Positions 1 through 9,468 are shown, counted from the stretch's first letter. The stretch: DNA of 64,000 nt from Herminiimonas arsenitoxidans (GCF_900130075.1 NZ_LT671418.1:3224001-3288000); one strand, 5' to 3'. Notes: a model not told the origin generated them from the letters alone. Program-made: numbers and translations.

Positions 1-1000
1 AAATCAGGCGCGCTTTCTACGTGAAGAAAGCATCGTGATGGTCGCGACCATCGCGTTCGGTATGGGTATAGATAAACCGGATGTACGCTTCGTTGCGCAT
101 CTGGATTTGCCGAAAAGCATAGAAGGCTATTATCAGGAAACCGGTCGTGCCGGTCGCGATGGTGCATCGGCAAATGCGTGGATGGCTTACGGTTTGCAGG
201 ACGTGGTGCAGCAGCGTCGCATGATCGATGAGTCGGAAGCGGATGAAACTTTCAAACGTGTGCAGAGCGTCAAACTCGATGCGATGTTGGGTTTGTGCGA
301 GACGCTGTATTGCCGTCGTCAGCGCTTGCTGACTTACTTCGGTCAGTCATCAACGCCTTGCGGCAATTGCGATACCTGTCTCAATCCGCCGCGTTCATTC
401 GATGCGACGGTCGCGGTGCAGAAGTTGCTATCGACCATCTATCGCGTAGATCAACGTTTCGGTGCGATGCACGTGCTGGATGTATTGCGTGGTGTGGATT
501 CCGACAAGATCAAGCAATGGCAGCACGAACAGGTTTCTACTTTCGGTATAGGCTCAGATCGTAGTGAAGCGGAATGGCGCGCAATTCTGCGGCAATCGAT
601 AGCCTTGGGTTTGGTCAGCGTTGATCACGAATCGTATGGCGCACTCAAGTTGACCGAAGCTGCGCGTCCGGTCTTGAAGGGCGGCGAGAAAGTACAACTG
701 CGCGAATATCAAAAACCGGTCAAATCCAAACGTGCAACCAGCAAGCCGAAAGGATTTGTTGAAACCGATTTGTCGGCGGCCGAGCAGGCGATCTTCGAGA
801 AGTTGCGCTGGTGGCGTATGGAGACTGCACGCAAACACAATGTGCCAGCCTATGTCATTTTCCACGATGCGACGATGCGCGAGATTGCCAAGGCACAGCC
901 TGGTTCGCTGGATGATTTACGCGGCGTCAGTGGTGTTGGTGAGAAGAAGCTGGAGACTTACGGTGCAGATATTGTGGCCTTAATCGCTGAGATGGATTAA
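1..1000 (+). CDS. recQ: ATP-dependent DNA helicase RecQ (3' part, cut by window edge)
   Basis: RecQ unwinds DNA 3'-5' during recombination and repair of stalled forks. The reading frame is open from base 2, so the start and the first helicase lobe lie outside the window. The 332 visible residues begin in helicase lobe 2: motif V (ATIAFGMGIDKPD, about residues 15-27) and the arginine-finger motif VI (QETGRAGRDG, 45-54). A four-cysteine zinc site follows (Cys104, 120, 123 and 126), then the winged-helix RQC region, and an HRDC domain fills about residues 255-332 (LDDLRGVSGVGEKKLETYG). This is the standard RecQ order with an intact C-terminus. trmB is convergent 53 bp downstream. Confidence 0.95.
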   Translation, partial: NQARFLREESIVMVATIAFGMGIDKPDVRFVAHLDLPKSIEGYYQETGRAGRDGASANAWMAYGLQDVVQQRRMIDESEADETFKRVQSVKLDAMLGLCETLYCRRQRLLTYFGQSSTPCGNCDTCLNPPRSFDATVAVQKLLSTIYRVDQRFGAMHVLDVLRGVDSDKIKQWQHEQVSTFGIGSDRSEAEWRAILRQSIALGLVSVDHESYGALKLTEAARPVLKGGEKVQLREYQKPVKSKRATSKPKGFVETDLSAAEQAIFEKLRWWRMETARKHNVPAYVIFHDATMREIAKAQPGSLDDLRGVSGVGEKKLETYGADIVALIAEMD

Positions 1001-1053
1001 GGCCGCTTGAAGATTAAATACGAAAAGTAAATGCGCAGTTAAAAAACGCGAAT

Positions 1054-1773
1054 TTACTTTTTCTCGAACACCAAATCCCACACGCCGTGTCCTAACTTCA
1101 ATCCGCGATTCTCGAATTTCGTCACTGGGCGATAGTCGGGACGCGGCGCATAGCCTTCAGCCGTATTTTGCAAGCTAGGCTCTCCGCCCAATACTTCCAA
1201 CATCTGTTCAGCGTATTCCTGCCAATCAGTGGCGCAATGCAGATAACCACCTTTTTTGATACGTGAGGACAGCAAGGCCACCAGCGGCGGCTGGATCAGA
1301 CGGCGCTTGTTGTGGCGCGCCTTGTGCCATGGATCAGGGAAGAACACGTGCACACCCGCCAAAGATTCTGGCGCGATCATATTCGTCAGCACTTCAAAAG
1401 CATCATGCTGAATCACGCGCAGATTGCTTAAGCTTTGCTCGCCGATCAATTTGAGCAAACTGCCAACGCCTGGTGTGTGTACTTCCACACCGATGAAATT
1501 TTTCTCAGGCATGCCGGCTGCGATTTTTGCCGTGGTTTCGCCCATGCCGAAGCCGATTTCGAAAATCGTCGGTGCGCTGCGACCAAATGCCTGATCTATA
1601 TCCAGCGGTGCTTTGACATACGGAATGAAGAATTGCGGTCCGAGTTCTTCAATCGCACGGCCTTGTGCTGTCGACAAGCGGCCTGCGCGCGTGACGAAGC
1701 TGCGGATACGATGTTCAGTCGGATCGTAAAAAAGTGGCTTGTTCTGTCCGTCTTCGGATTTGTTATCGGTCAT
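1054..1773 (-). CDS. trmB: tRNA (guanine-N7-)-methyltransferase TrmB
   Basis: Class I SAM-dependent enzyme that makes m7G46 in the variable loop of tRNAs. The 239 residues match the usual family length. The SAM-binding loop EIGFGMGE is at 72-79, the acidic ribose-binding EVH at about 97-99, and the family signature [14 protein letters not shown] at 145-158 carries the catalytic and tRNA-contact residues. The C-terminus has the conserved TKFENRG substrate-binding segment. The gene stands alone, convergent with recQ, and starts 74 bp downstream of the tRNA-Gly gene read on the same strand. Assignment is firm. Confidence 0.96.
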   Translation of the reverse strand: MTDNKSEDGQNKPLFYDPTEHRIRSFVTRAGRLSTAQGRAIEELGPQFFIPYVKAPLDIDQAFGRSAPTIFEIGFGMGETTAKIAAGMPEKNFIGVEVHTPGVGSLLKLIGEQSLSNLRVIQHDAFEVLTNMIAPESLAGVHVFFPDPWHKARHNKRRLIQPPLVALLSSRIKKGGYLHCATDWQEYAEQMLEVLGGEPSLQNTAEGYAPRPDYRPVTKFENRGLKLGHGVWDLVFEKK

Positions 1774-1846
1774 GCTGAAGTGTTCTGTAAATGCTGCGAA
1801 CTGAGCGCAGTGTTGCCAAGGAAAAGTGCCATGATGTCATCATGGC

Positions 1847-1920
1847 TGGAGCGGGTAGAGGGGATCGAACCCTCGTCTAAAGCTTGGGAAGCTTTCGTTC
1901 TGCCACTGAACTACACCCGC
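1847..1920 (-). tRNA. tRNA-Gly (anticodon CCC)
   Basis: The minus strand folds into a full cloverleaf of 74 nt including an encoded CCA. The 7-bp acceptor stem pairs GCGGGTG with TACCCGC, using one wobble. The D arm holds TTCAGTGGCAGAA, the anticodon stem AAAGC/GCTTT closes the loop TTCCCAA (anticodon CCC, reading GGG), and the T arm contains GGTTCGATCC. The discriminator base is T, as in bacterial tRNA-Gly. Confidence 0.96.
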
Positions 1921-2014
1921 GTGTAGCCGCATTTTACGCGGGTTTGTCTGGTGCTTGGGAATCAGCGGCGTGACAGATGCAATGGCAGAGAAGAAATATA
2001 AAGCTATTGCGCCA

Positions 2015-3070
2015 TCAGACTTGCCATGCACCGTTGCTATACACCACCTCATCGTCCAGATAGACGGCTTGCGTTACGGCAAAGACGTCCACGTGATAGC
2101 GAGCGGTCGCTCTTCTGATTTGAGGTTTGTTGTAGACGCCGTGCTTGGCTCCTAATGACAGATGGATGCCGCACATGCGCTCGTAAGTGCCAATGTCATC
2201 AACCATGCGTTCTTGTGAAAACGCGCGGTTCATACCAAAGCCCAGTTCTCTCAACCATACTTCGCCTTCATCGGCGCGGATGTTGGCAAGCACCTGGTCG
2301 AATTCCGGTGTCGAATTAATCACGTCGGTGACACGACCTTTGCTGATGACCAAAGTGATGGGTTGCTCGGGTTTGTTGACGCGGAATGAAGTGTCGCCAA
2401 AGACAAAAATTCGTACGCGACCGTTGACTGCTTCCAGGTCCTGCGCTTCGGTAAACACTTCACCGATGGGGAATTGACCACCGACGTTGTTCATCTCGCT
2501 GTAATCGCCAATGTTCAGTTTGGCCGGCTCGAAGGGCGATGCAAAAACCAGACGTTCGCCACCGCTATCGACGACACCGAAGCCAGCTTTATCTATACGC
2601 GCTTTCAGCGCTTGACCGACGCCGCGGTAATAGGCGGGGTCGTAGGCGAGCGCTTCGATGTAATGCAGGGCTTGTGCGCCAGGCATGCGCGACAGGTGCG
2701 GATGCTCTATTACTTTGAGTGAACGCTTGAAGAGTTCTATGCGTATGCGGAAAGCTTCAAGACGGAAGCTGGTCGATTGGATCAAGATCACCAAATCGTT
2801 CGCTTCCAGTTTTGCAAAAGCGGCAAGTATGGAATCTGGCGAGACTGCATCGAAGTCGATGAACGTCGCATTCGGCAGGCAGCGTCGGTAAGCCTCGGTA
2901 AGGGCGACGGCGAGATGGCACTGCGCATCCGATACCACTACGGCAGCATGCGCAGGTGTGTGTGCGATCGCAATGGAGAGAATGTCATGAAGATGTTGTT
3001 CCGCAGTATCGACCGCCTCTGTGGTGATCAGGTTGGCAGATTCTTCGTGCGCGATTGGGCTATTCATCAA
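2015..3070 (-). CDS. M29-like (aminopeptidase T / NicX superfamily) putative metalloenzyme
   Basis: 351-residue protein related to the M29 aminopeptidase fold (COG2309), a group that also contains 2,5-dihydroxypyridine dioxygenase NicX. The set expected to bind the metal pair in M29 enzymes seems complete: Glu204 in GGQFPIGEVFTE, Glu275 in LRELGFGMN, His303 in IHLSLG, and His326/Asp328 in YHVDVF. The N-terminal half is less conserved. There is no signal peptide, so it should be cytoplasmic. It starts with two Met codons; the first is used here. It is monocistronic, with a 34-bp perfect inverted repeat about 125 bp upstream. The family is fairly clear; peptidase versus ring-cleaving activity cannot be decided from sequence. 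Confidence 0.7.
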   Translation of the reverse strand: MMNSPIAHEESANLITTEAVDTAEQHLHDILSIAIAHTPAHAAVVVSDAQCHLAVALTEAYRRCLPNATFIDFDAVSPDSILAAFAKLEANDLVILIQSTSFRLEAFRIRIELFKRSLKVIEHPHLSRMPGAQALHYIEALAYDPAYYRGVGQALKARIDKAGFGVVDSGGERLVFASPFEPAKLNIGDYSEMNNVGGQFPIGEVFTEAQDLEAVNGRVRIFVFGDTSFRVNKPEQPITLVISKGRVTDVINSTPEFDQVLANIRADEGEVWLRELGFGMNRAFSQERMVDDIGTYERMCGIHLSLGAKHGVYNKPQIRRATARYHVDVFAVTQAVYLDDEVVYSNGAWQV

Positions 3071-3194
3071 TTTACAGTGTTGGGACTAAGGGATATCGCA
3101 TTACAAGATGTAGCCTGTAAGGTCGTGCCATTACTTGCTGAACTGACATGTTGGTCGGTGACCAAGATGGGACGTTATCAGGAAAGGCTGAAGA

Positions 3195-3228
3195 GCACAT
3201 AACAAATAGTTTGGTATTTGTTATGTGC
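3195..3228. repeat. Perfect inverted repeat (14-bp arms, 6-bp loop)
   Basis: The left arm GCACATAACAAATA (3195-3208) and right arm TATTTGTTATGTGC (3215-3228) are exact reverse complements around GTTTGG. It lies between two leftward genes, 71 bp past the stop of the beta-lactamase-fold gene and about 125 bp upstream of the M29-like gene. Neither side has a clear U-tract, so it is not a textbook terminator. It could be an operator or a rho-independent-like processing hairpin. Confidence 0.7.
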
Positions 3229-3298
3229 GCCTTGAATCTGTTTGTGCATCGATACGATGGCGAATGTTACACCATGTGGTGTGGCACGTACCCTGGCG

Positions 3299-4642
3299 TC
3301 AGCGACGTTGTGTCCGTAGAAACTGCGCCAGTGCATGGTAAGCCGGCAGCGAGGTTGGATCGTTGGCAGCATTGCCTGCTATCGGGAAGGATGCATAGCG
3401 TGCGATCACCATTTCAGCTTTTGGATCAATATAGATGGTTTGTCCATGCACGCCGCGGGCGGTGTAAGCGCCATCTTCATTGTGCGTGACCCACCACATA
3501 TTGCGGTAGCTCCAGCCAGGTAACAGTTTGTAGTTCGCCTTGGCAAAGGCTTCCTTGTCACCGCCGTGGCGTATGTCGTCTATGACTGCTTTCGGTACGA
3601 TCTGTTGTCCATTGAACTTGCCGTTGTTACGCATCATTTCGCCAAAACGTGCCAGATCGCGCAAGCCGGTATTCAAGCCGCCACCGGCAAATGGCGTACC
3701 TATCGAATCGACGGTGAAGTAGGCATCTTGTTCAGCACCGAGGCGACGCCAGATACGTTCGGACAACAGATCGGCGACATTGCGGCCGGTCACACGTGCG
3801 ATGACCCAGCCCAATACATCAGTATTGACTGTCTTATAGCCGAAGGCCTCACCGTGTTTTCCTTGTGGTTGAACTGTCTGGAGAAATTCAAAATAGCTGC
3901 GCGGACCTGTGTAGTCCTTGGGTTTGGGCAAAGGATTGCCGGCTTGTGCATGCGCCCAGACTTCGGCGTTCGGATCTGCATAGTCTTCGCTGTATTTGAG
4001 CGCGGTAGTCATGTCCAGCACTTGGCGTATGGTCGCGTTGCCAAAGGCCGACTTGGCTAGTTCGGGTACGTAGTCGGCGACTTGTTTGTTCGCATCGAGA
4101 CGACCTTCTGCGACTAGCATGGCACCTAGCGTGCCGATGACTGATTTGGTGACGGACATGGCACCGTGCTGACCATCCGGTTTCAATACGCCGAAATAGC
4201 GTTCATATACAACGCGACCGCGATGCAGAACCACGATGCCGTCGGTGTAATTGGCTGCCAGCGATTCTTCCCATGTCATAGCTTGCGTGGCGCCCAGCGG
4301 CACGAAACGCAATTTATCGATGTCGGTGCGTATGGCACGAGGTAGCGGAACTGGATCGCCCAAACCACGCGAGACGTTGACCGTCGGCATCAATTGGCGG
4401 AAGTTGGAGACGCTCCAGCGCATGGCAGGGAAGCGGAAATAGCTGCCATCGTCAAAGCGCAGTATGCGGTCAGGCGGTGGTGGCGAGCCAACCATCCAAC
4501 CCAGCTTGGCGGGATCGCTGGCTGCAGCGTCAGGGAAGGTAGTCATGTCGGCCGCCGATGCGATTGATGTCAATCCGCAAGCGATAACAGCGCTGTGTAA
4601 GCAGGTGCTGCGTATATGTCGCAGTATGTTTTTCAGCTTCAT
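3299..4642 (-). CDS. Exported beta-lactamase-fold serine hydrolase (class C / NylB' type)
   Basis: 447 residues with the fold of penicillin-recognising enzymes, class C beta-lactamases and 6-aminohexanoate-dimer hydrolases. The start is set at 4642, where AAGGTTGAG precedes ATG and a signal peptide follows (MKLKNILRHIRS... ending near SAADM); an upstream in-frame codon would add 22 residues before it. The nucleophile motif S-V-T-K is at about 163-166, the second catalytic motif region is YKTVNTDVLG (from 269), and the usual KTG is replaced by HGQ near the C-terminus, as in many esterase or amidase relatives. Probably periplasmic. The substrate is unknown, and beta-lactam resistance should not be assumed. 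Confidence 0.85.
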   Translation of the reverse strand: MKLKNILRHIRSTCLHSAVIACGLTSIASAADMTTFPDAAASDPAKLGWMVGSPPPPDRILRFDDGSYFRFPAMRWSVSNFRQLMPTVNVSRGLGDPVPLPRAIRTDIDKLRFVPLGATQAMTWEESLAANYTDGIVVLHRGRVVYERYFGVLKPDGQHGAMSVTKSVIGTLGAMLVAEGRLDANKQVADYVPELAKSAFGNATIRQVLDMTTALKYSEDYADPNAEVWAHAQAGNPLPKPKDYTGPRSYFEFLQTVQPQGKHGEAFGYKTVNTDVLGWVIARVTGRNVADLLSERIWRRLGAEQDAYFTVDSIGTPFAGGGLNTGLRDLARFGEMMRNNGKFNGQQIVPKAVIDDIRHGGDKEAFAKANYKLLPGWSYRNMWWVTHNEDGAYTARGVHGQTIYIDPKAEMVIARYASFPIAGNAANDPTSLPAYHALAQFLRTQRR

Positions 4643-5354
4643 CTCAACCTTTCGATTCAATCGGGTTTGTATTTCGTACTCTGTCAGTCTAATCCTGATG
4701 TAGAGCAATTTTTCTTTGCAGCGAGATGCGCGAGCGTTCCACTATGTATACATACCTGTTGTATGAGATGGCTATCAAGCATGATCGTACATGCTTTCTT
4801 CTTGTTCGACGGATGTGCTGACCAATGCACCTTGATTTGAGTAAAACGGTTGGGGCAAAGACTTTCATCTATTTTTACTATTCGATTTCCAGTCCATCTG
4901 TTGTGCTTTATCTACATTAGGCATTAATTCTTTCAAATTTTTTTACGAAAGAGATAAAGCATTGATTTGTATAACTAAGGATTTTTTATAGAAATTGATA
5001 CGCCTTTTTTTGGTGCGAAAAAACAGCATTTCTTGCATCAAGCTTTCATCTTCATCACAAGCAAGCTTGCAACTTCCCCTCCAAATTTCTTCACTTTGCT
5101 TTCATTAAAATTAGTAAAAATATCCTTTATTGACAATGACTTAGCGCGCTATCAGCATCGCAAAAACGGTGTGCGCAAAGACTTTAAATCACATTTTTAG
5201 CGCACCGTTTTTATCGTGTGATGCGAAAGAGAACGTAACACCCATACGTCTCCTGGCGAGAACAAAGTGGCGCTTTTCACCGAGAGTTCTGCTGCGCTCA
5301 ATCATGTGTTGTGCGTCAATTTTTATTAAAAAATTAGGATGATGGAGACCATAT
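4643..5354. other. Long AT-rich intergenic region with several stem-loops upstream of porin
   Basis: No convincing gene lies in these 712 bp. Three inverted repeats stand out. Arms TGCTTTATCT (4904-4913) and AGATAAAGCA (4952-4961) enclose an inner TCTTTC/GAAAGA pair. A bulged pair is at 5033-5045 and 5063-5072. Arms AAAAACGGTGTGCGC (5162-5176) and GCGCACCGTTTTT (5200-5212) form a terminator-like hairpin with a 2-nt bulge. A TTGACA at 5130-5135 has no good -10 element at normal spacing. The region probably carries the porin promoter and a structured leader, or a small RNA ending near 5212. Confidence 0.5.
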
Positions 5355-6878
5355 ATGAAGCTTAAGTTGAAGCCCTTGCAGGCGGCGTTTTTTGTCATGT
5401 TTTCACTTCCTTCCTTGATGTTGTCCAGTGCGGCCATGGCTGACTCTGATACCGACGCGCGCATCAAGGCTTTGGAACAACAAGTGCAGATGTTGTCGGC
5501 GAAGTTGGGACAGGTAGCGGAAACACAAACGGCAGCGAAAAAAGAAATGACCATGTCGCCTGAAGTGAGCAAGCGGGCGAATACCTTCTTTGATGCGATC
5601 AAGGATGTGGAGTTTTACGGTGACTTGAATCTCTCGGTAGATTCCAGCACCAAAGGTTTGAAAAAATCCTATCCCAACGGGACGGCACCGGTTGGCAACG
5701 TCGGCTGGCAACCGGATATCTCAACCAATATTTCGTATGTAGGTGTACGCGGATCGCATGCGCTTGATGAGAACACCAAGGTGGTCTATCAACTGGAAAC
5801 GCAATTGGATATTTCTGCGACTGCTGGTACAGGTGCTTCCACCAGTGCGCAGAGTGATCAGGTCAAGGGTGCGCTGACCTCGCGTAACAGTTACCTCGGT
5901 ATTGCCAATTCCACCTGGGGTGCATTCAAGGTTGGTAAAACCGATGCGCCATACAAATCGTCTACCAGCCGCATGAATCCATTCTCCGGCATGATAGGTG
6001 ACTATTCAGCCATCATGGGTAATACCGGCGGTGATAATCGCGTCGAGTTTGGTACGCGTCTGGATCATGCGCTCTGGTATGAATCACCGAATATCAATGG
6101 CTTCCGTGTCAATGCATTGGTTTCGCCGGGACAGAACCGCGGGTTTGAAAACAATATTCAAGCCAGTGGCGAATCCGATTGTACTGGCGGCAATGTTCCA
6201 GGTAGTGGTGGCAATGGCACCATCGTTGACTGTAGCGACGGCAGCTATGGCAGCGCATACAGTGCGAGTGTCTCCTATGAAAAGGGTCCTTTGTACCTCG
6301 TCGGTGCGTATGAGTTGCATCAGCGCGTCAACCGCAGTGGCGATCAAGGTGGGGACGTCAACGATGTGGGCAATGAATATGCTTACAAAGTAGGTGCGCA
6401 ATACACCTTCCCAACCAAAACAACGGTCAGCGCCATTTTCGAGGCGATGCGTCGCAATATTCCAGCGTATTTAATTGAGCAAAACGAGCGTTCGCGTAAC
6501 GGTAGTTGGTTAGCCGTGACGCAGGAACTTTCTGAGAAAGACAGTGTGTCTCTGGGTTGGGCACATGCAGGAAAAACGCCAGGCGATCCAGGACAGCACA
6601 ACACGCCAGTGCTGGGTGTGCTCGGTACGCCGAATGCGAATAATGCGGCGAATATGTATACGCTGGCTTACAAGCGTCAGGTCGACAAGCAATTCAGTTG
6701 GTATGCAAACTATGCAGCCACCATCAATAGTGCGTATGCCCACTATGATCTGGGAGCGGGTGGCCGTGGCGTGACAACTGATTGTCACGATGGGAATAGC
6801 GTTGCGAATGGTGCGCCAAATTGTTATGCGGGCGGTCATTTGCAAGGTATCTCTTTAGGGATGAACTACAAGTTCTAA
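5355..6878 (+). CDS. Gram-negative trimeric porin (Burkholderiales type)
   Basis: Outer-membrane general diffusion porin of 507 residues. A signal peptide covers residues 1-29 (cleavage after SSAAMA). A short heptad segment follows (residues about 33-60), then the 16-strand barrel region with YVGVRGSHALDENTKVVYQLE, a porin_4 hallmark, and the protein ends in the aromatic terminus GMNYKF needed for BAM recognition. This family is usually 350-400 residues, so this one is long: the extra length includes a Gly/Ser-rich loop with Cys pairs around 275-300 and another near 485-500. Expression is probably controlled through the long structured leader, and possibly by the TctDE-like system downstream. 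Confidence 0.92.
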   Translation: MKLKLKPLQAAFFVMFSLPSLMLSSAAMADSDTDARIKALEQQVQMLSAKLGQVAETQTAAKKEMTMSPEVSKRANTFFDAIKDVEFYGDLNLSVDSSTKGLKKSYPNGTAPVGNVGWQPDISTNISYVGVRGSHALDENTKVVYQLETQLDISATAGTGASTSAQSDQVKGALTSRNSYLGIANSTWGAFKVGKTDAPYKSSTSRMNPFSGMIGDYSAIMGNTGGDNRVEFGTRLDHALWYESPNINGFRVNALVSPGQNRGFENNIQASGESDCTGGNVPGSGGNGTIVDCSDGSYGSAYSASVSYEKGPLYLVGAYELHQRVNRSGDQGGDVNDVGNEYAYKVGAQYTFPTKTTVSAIFEAMRRNIPAYLIEQNERSRNGSWLAVTQELSEKDSVSLGWAHAGKTPGDPGQHNTPVLGVLGTPNANNAANMYTLAYKRQVDKQFSWYANYAATINSAYAHYDLGAGGRGVTTDCHDGNSVANGAPNCYAGGHLQGISLGMNYKF

Positions 6879-6910
6879 TTGCTGTCGAAAGAAGGAGTTG
6901 TCTCTTGATA

Positions 6911-6941
6911 CGGTAATCCCTGATGGGGTTACCGTTTTTTT
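6911..6941 (+). terminator. Rho-independent terminator of porin
   Basis: Arms CGGTAATCCC (6911-6920) and GGGGTTACCG (6925-6934) pair with one wobble around TGAT and run into seven Ts, 32 bp past the porin stop. Confidence 0.9.
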
Positions 6942-6986
6942 ATTTATGATTTATTGAATGAGACAGATGTTGTAATGGTCTGATAT

Positions 6987-8405
6987 TCAGACTGCTTGTG
7001 TGGCAAGTATGTCTGTATGTTCCATAGGGATTTGTTTCGTCGCGGGCGCAGGACATTCCACCACGATCAGGCAACCTTTCCCTGATGATGGCGTCTCGAT
7101 GCGTATGCTCCCGTTAAGGCCGTATACCACTTCCCGTGCGATGGCTAAGCCAAGGCCGCTGCCGGAGATCGCTGCGAAAGCGGCGCTGCGATAAAAACGT
7201 TCGAATACCAATTCTCGCTCTTTGGTTGGAATGCCGGGGCCATTGTCTTCCACCTCGATAATCGATAGCGCATCCTGTTGTCGGCAACGTACCGTCACGA
7301 TGGAGCCTATGGGTGAATAGCGCAGCGCGTTATCCACCAGATTGGCGATCATTTCTCCTATCAACAAGGAGTCGCCATAGACGTGGACTGTTTCCAGTTC
7401 AAAACCGAGATCGACCATGCGCGGTGTAGCCAGATGCACCCATTCTGTCGAGCGTTCACGTATGACATCTGAAATATTGACCAGCGTTTGCACTGAGGTT
7501 TCTCGTCCACCAGGTACGGATGAAAGCAACGCAAGCATTTGATGCACCAAGTGCGCAAGACGCTCAATCGCGTGAATACTTTGTGTAATGCGTTGCTCAT
7601 GTATTTGGCTGTTGGTTTCGTCACGCAGCAATTCAAGCTGAGTTTGTACGCCGGCTAGTGGTGTGCGTAATTGATGCGCTGCATTGGCGACAAAGCGTTG
7701 CTGTCCTTCGGCAGAAGCATCCAGACGTTGCAACAGGCTATTGAATTCCTGCACCAGAGGTTTGATTTCAGTCGGAACGAGATTTTCATCCAGTGCCTCC
7801 AGATTGTGATGCTGCATGCCGTGCAAGGCCTTGCGTATCTTGTCTAATGGAACCAGTGCTTGGTTGGTGCTGTACCAGACGTTAATCGTGCTCACGATGA
7901 TCAAGACCAGCAAGGATACGATGGTTGCGATGGTTGTATTAAACGCAAGCAACTGCCGCTTCTTGGTTGTCTCTGCTGTGAGGAAAATGAATTGTTGCCC
8001 GTCTATATTGTGCGGTATGGCACTGACCCTTACATCGTGGTCGAGATACACGGCGTTGTAGAGTAGGGGTTTGGTGAGCTTGTGCGCAGGATCAGGCAAA
8101 GGCAGACCTTGGTCGCCGGCTATGAATTGTTCACCAGGTCCGAGTACAAGATAGTAAATGTTGTCGTGGCTGTCAGTGCGCAGTATGTCTTCTGCCGCCT
8201 GCGGGAAAGTGAACTGCGCTTTGCCATTCACAATCTGCAAAGATGGAATCAATGAACGCGTGGCATCTGATAGATCGATGTCGTATGCCTTGACGGCAGG
8301 TCGCTGCACCAGGAAATAGAGTAGCGGTATCAACAGTAAGAGCGACAAGCCGAGAGTAAGCGACAAGCGCTTGATGAGCGCTTTACGTAGGCTGCCGTAC
8401 TGCAT
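6987..8405 (-). CDS. TctE-like sensor histidine kinase
   Basis: Membrane sensor kinase of 472 residues. The start at 8405 (MQYGSLRKAL) overlaps the end of the response-regulator gene by 23 bp, a coupled arrangement. Order: TM helix at about 12-33, a periplasmic 2CSK_N-like sensor region (about 35-150), TM helix at about 160-178, a HAMP-like linker, and a HisKA domain with phospho-acceptor His244 in NAAHQLRTPLAG. The ATPase domain has the N box NLVDNALRY, G1 box DNGPGIP and G2 box GSGLGLAI. TctE relatives sense tri- and dicarboxylates or metals; no tctCBA transporter lies nearby, so the ligand is open. The porin next door is a plausible target. Confidence 0.9.
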   Translation of the reverse strand: MQYGSLRKALIKRLSLTLGLSLLLLIPLLYFLVQRPAVKAYDIDLSDATRSLIPSLQIVNGKAQFTFPQAAEDILRTDSHDNIYYLVLGPGEQFIAGDQGLPLPDPAHKLTKPLLYNAVYLDHDVRVSAIPHNIDGQQFIFLTAETTKKRQLLAFNTTIATIVSLLVLIIVSTINVWYSTNQALVPLDKIRKALHGMQHHNLEALDENLVPTEIKPLVQEFNSLLQRLDASAEGQQRFVANAAHQLRTPLAGVQTQLELLRDETNSQIHEQRITQSIHAIERLAHLVHQMLALLSSVPGGRETSVQTLVNISDVIRERSTEWVHLATPRMVDLGFELETVHVYGDSLLIGEMIANLVDNALRYSPIGSIVTVRCRQQDALSIIEVEDNGPGIPTKERELVFERFYRSAAFAAISGSGLGLAIAREVVYGLNGSIRIETPSSGKGCLIVVECPAPATKQIPMEHTDILATQAV

Positions 8406-9069
8406 AGTTCTCTTCCAGCATATAGCCAATACCGCGTACGGTACGAATGATGATGCCACCTGCTTCAAGCTTGGTGCGCAGGCGTGATACATAGACTTCG
8501 ACCGCCTTGCCACTCATGTCCTGTTCCCAATTGCAGAGTGCTCTTGTAATGCGTTCCTTGCTGACGACGCGCTCCACATTGTCGAGAAGAAAAAGCAGTA
8601 TGGCCCATTCGCGCAAGGGCAGATCCAAAGGTTTTCCATCCAGCCATGCTCTATGCGCACCTTCATCCAGTACCAAGGGGCCGTGTATGCGTTGCTGACT
8701 GATGCGACCATGCATGCGGCGTTCCAGTGCAGTCACGCGAGCAAACAGTTCTTCACTTGCAAACGGTTTAGTCAGGTAATCATCGGCACCAAGATTGAGA
8801 CCGCGCACTTTTTCATTGAGGGCATCGCGTGCAGTCAACACGAGGACGGGCGTGCGGCAATTGTCGGCACGCAGTTTCTTCAGAAATTCAAAACCATCGA
8901 TGCCTGGCAAGCCGACATCCAGCAGTATCAGATCGAATACTTCGCTAGCAAGAGCCGGTGCAGCAAGTTCGGCACTCGCAACGGAATCTACGTTATGACC
9001 GGAAGTGCGCATTAATTGGCTAATGCCATCTGCCAATAAGGGATCGTCTTCAATGATGAGGATACGCAT
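8383..9069 (-). CDS. OmpR/PhoB-family response regulator (TctD-like)
   Basis: 228-residue partner of the kinase encoded immediately downstream. The receiver domain has the acidic pair Glu7-Asp8-Asp9, phospho-acceptor Asp51 (LILLDVGLPG), the switch Thr in LTARD and Lys in LTKPF. The C-terminal winged helix (about 130-220) ends with the classic TVRGIGYMLE. It is transcribed away from a second, paralogous system that begins at 9469, with 399 bp between them. Confidence 0.93.
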   Translation of the reverse strand: MRILIIEDDPLLADGISQLMRTSGHNVDSVASAELAAPALASEVFDLILLDVGLPGIDGFEFLKKLRADNCRTPVLVLTARDALNEKVRGLNLGADDYLTKPFASEELFARVTALERRMHGRISQQRIHGPLVLDEGAHRAWLDGKPLDLPLREWAILLFLLDNVERVVSKERITRALCNWEQDMSGKAVEVYVSRLRTKLEAGGIIIRTVRGIGYMLEENYAVRQPT

Positions 9070-9468
9070 AATCGGTATGCTGAAAATCAGTGCAGTTGCA
9101 AGGAGGGGCAGGAAGTTATATCAAGAATGGAGGCAGCGTTGTTACGGTACAAAAATGGTTTTTGATGGTAACACCATGTACTGCAACTAGGGCTACAGAT
9201 TTTGTGCGAGCAGCAGTTTTGTGATGTTAAGAAAGAGTGAATTTTATTGTTATTCTGAATAGGCTAAGCAGGAGCCATCATAATTTTTTATTCGTCGTGA
9301 TCAGCGCAGAGTGTGGCTATATGTCTTTGCAGTAGTGCTACGAACTTGCTCGCTAGACATCTTTCCTTTCTATCCTTATGCTGTCGTGCATGACAGACAT
9401 GCTAGCCTGTAGCGGGCTGCCGTTATGTCGATTAGAAGTCACACCTCACCAGGATGTAATCGTTTCCT
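9070..9468. other. Divergent control region between two response-regulator genes
   Basis: 399 bp between divergently read OmpR-family genes. I see no gene, no strong sigma-70 promoter and no long palindrome; weak features are a TGTTAC/GGTAACA pair (about 9140-9175) and an AT-rich stretch near 9240-9290. It must contain both promoters. Confidence 0.4.

Noticed and set aside
3299..4642. Calling the serine hydrolase an AmpC beta-lactamase
   Set aside because: SVTK is present but KTG is replaced by HGQ and the sequence is closer to esterase/NylB-type hydrolases, so resistance is not supported.
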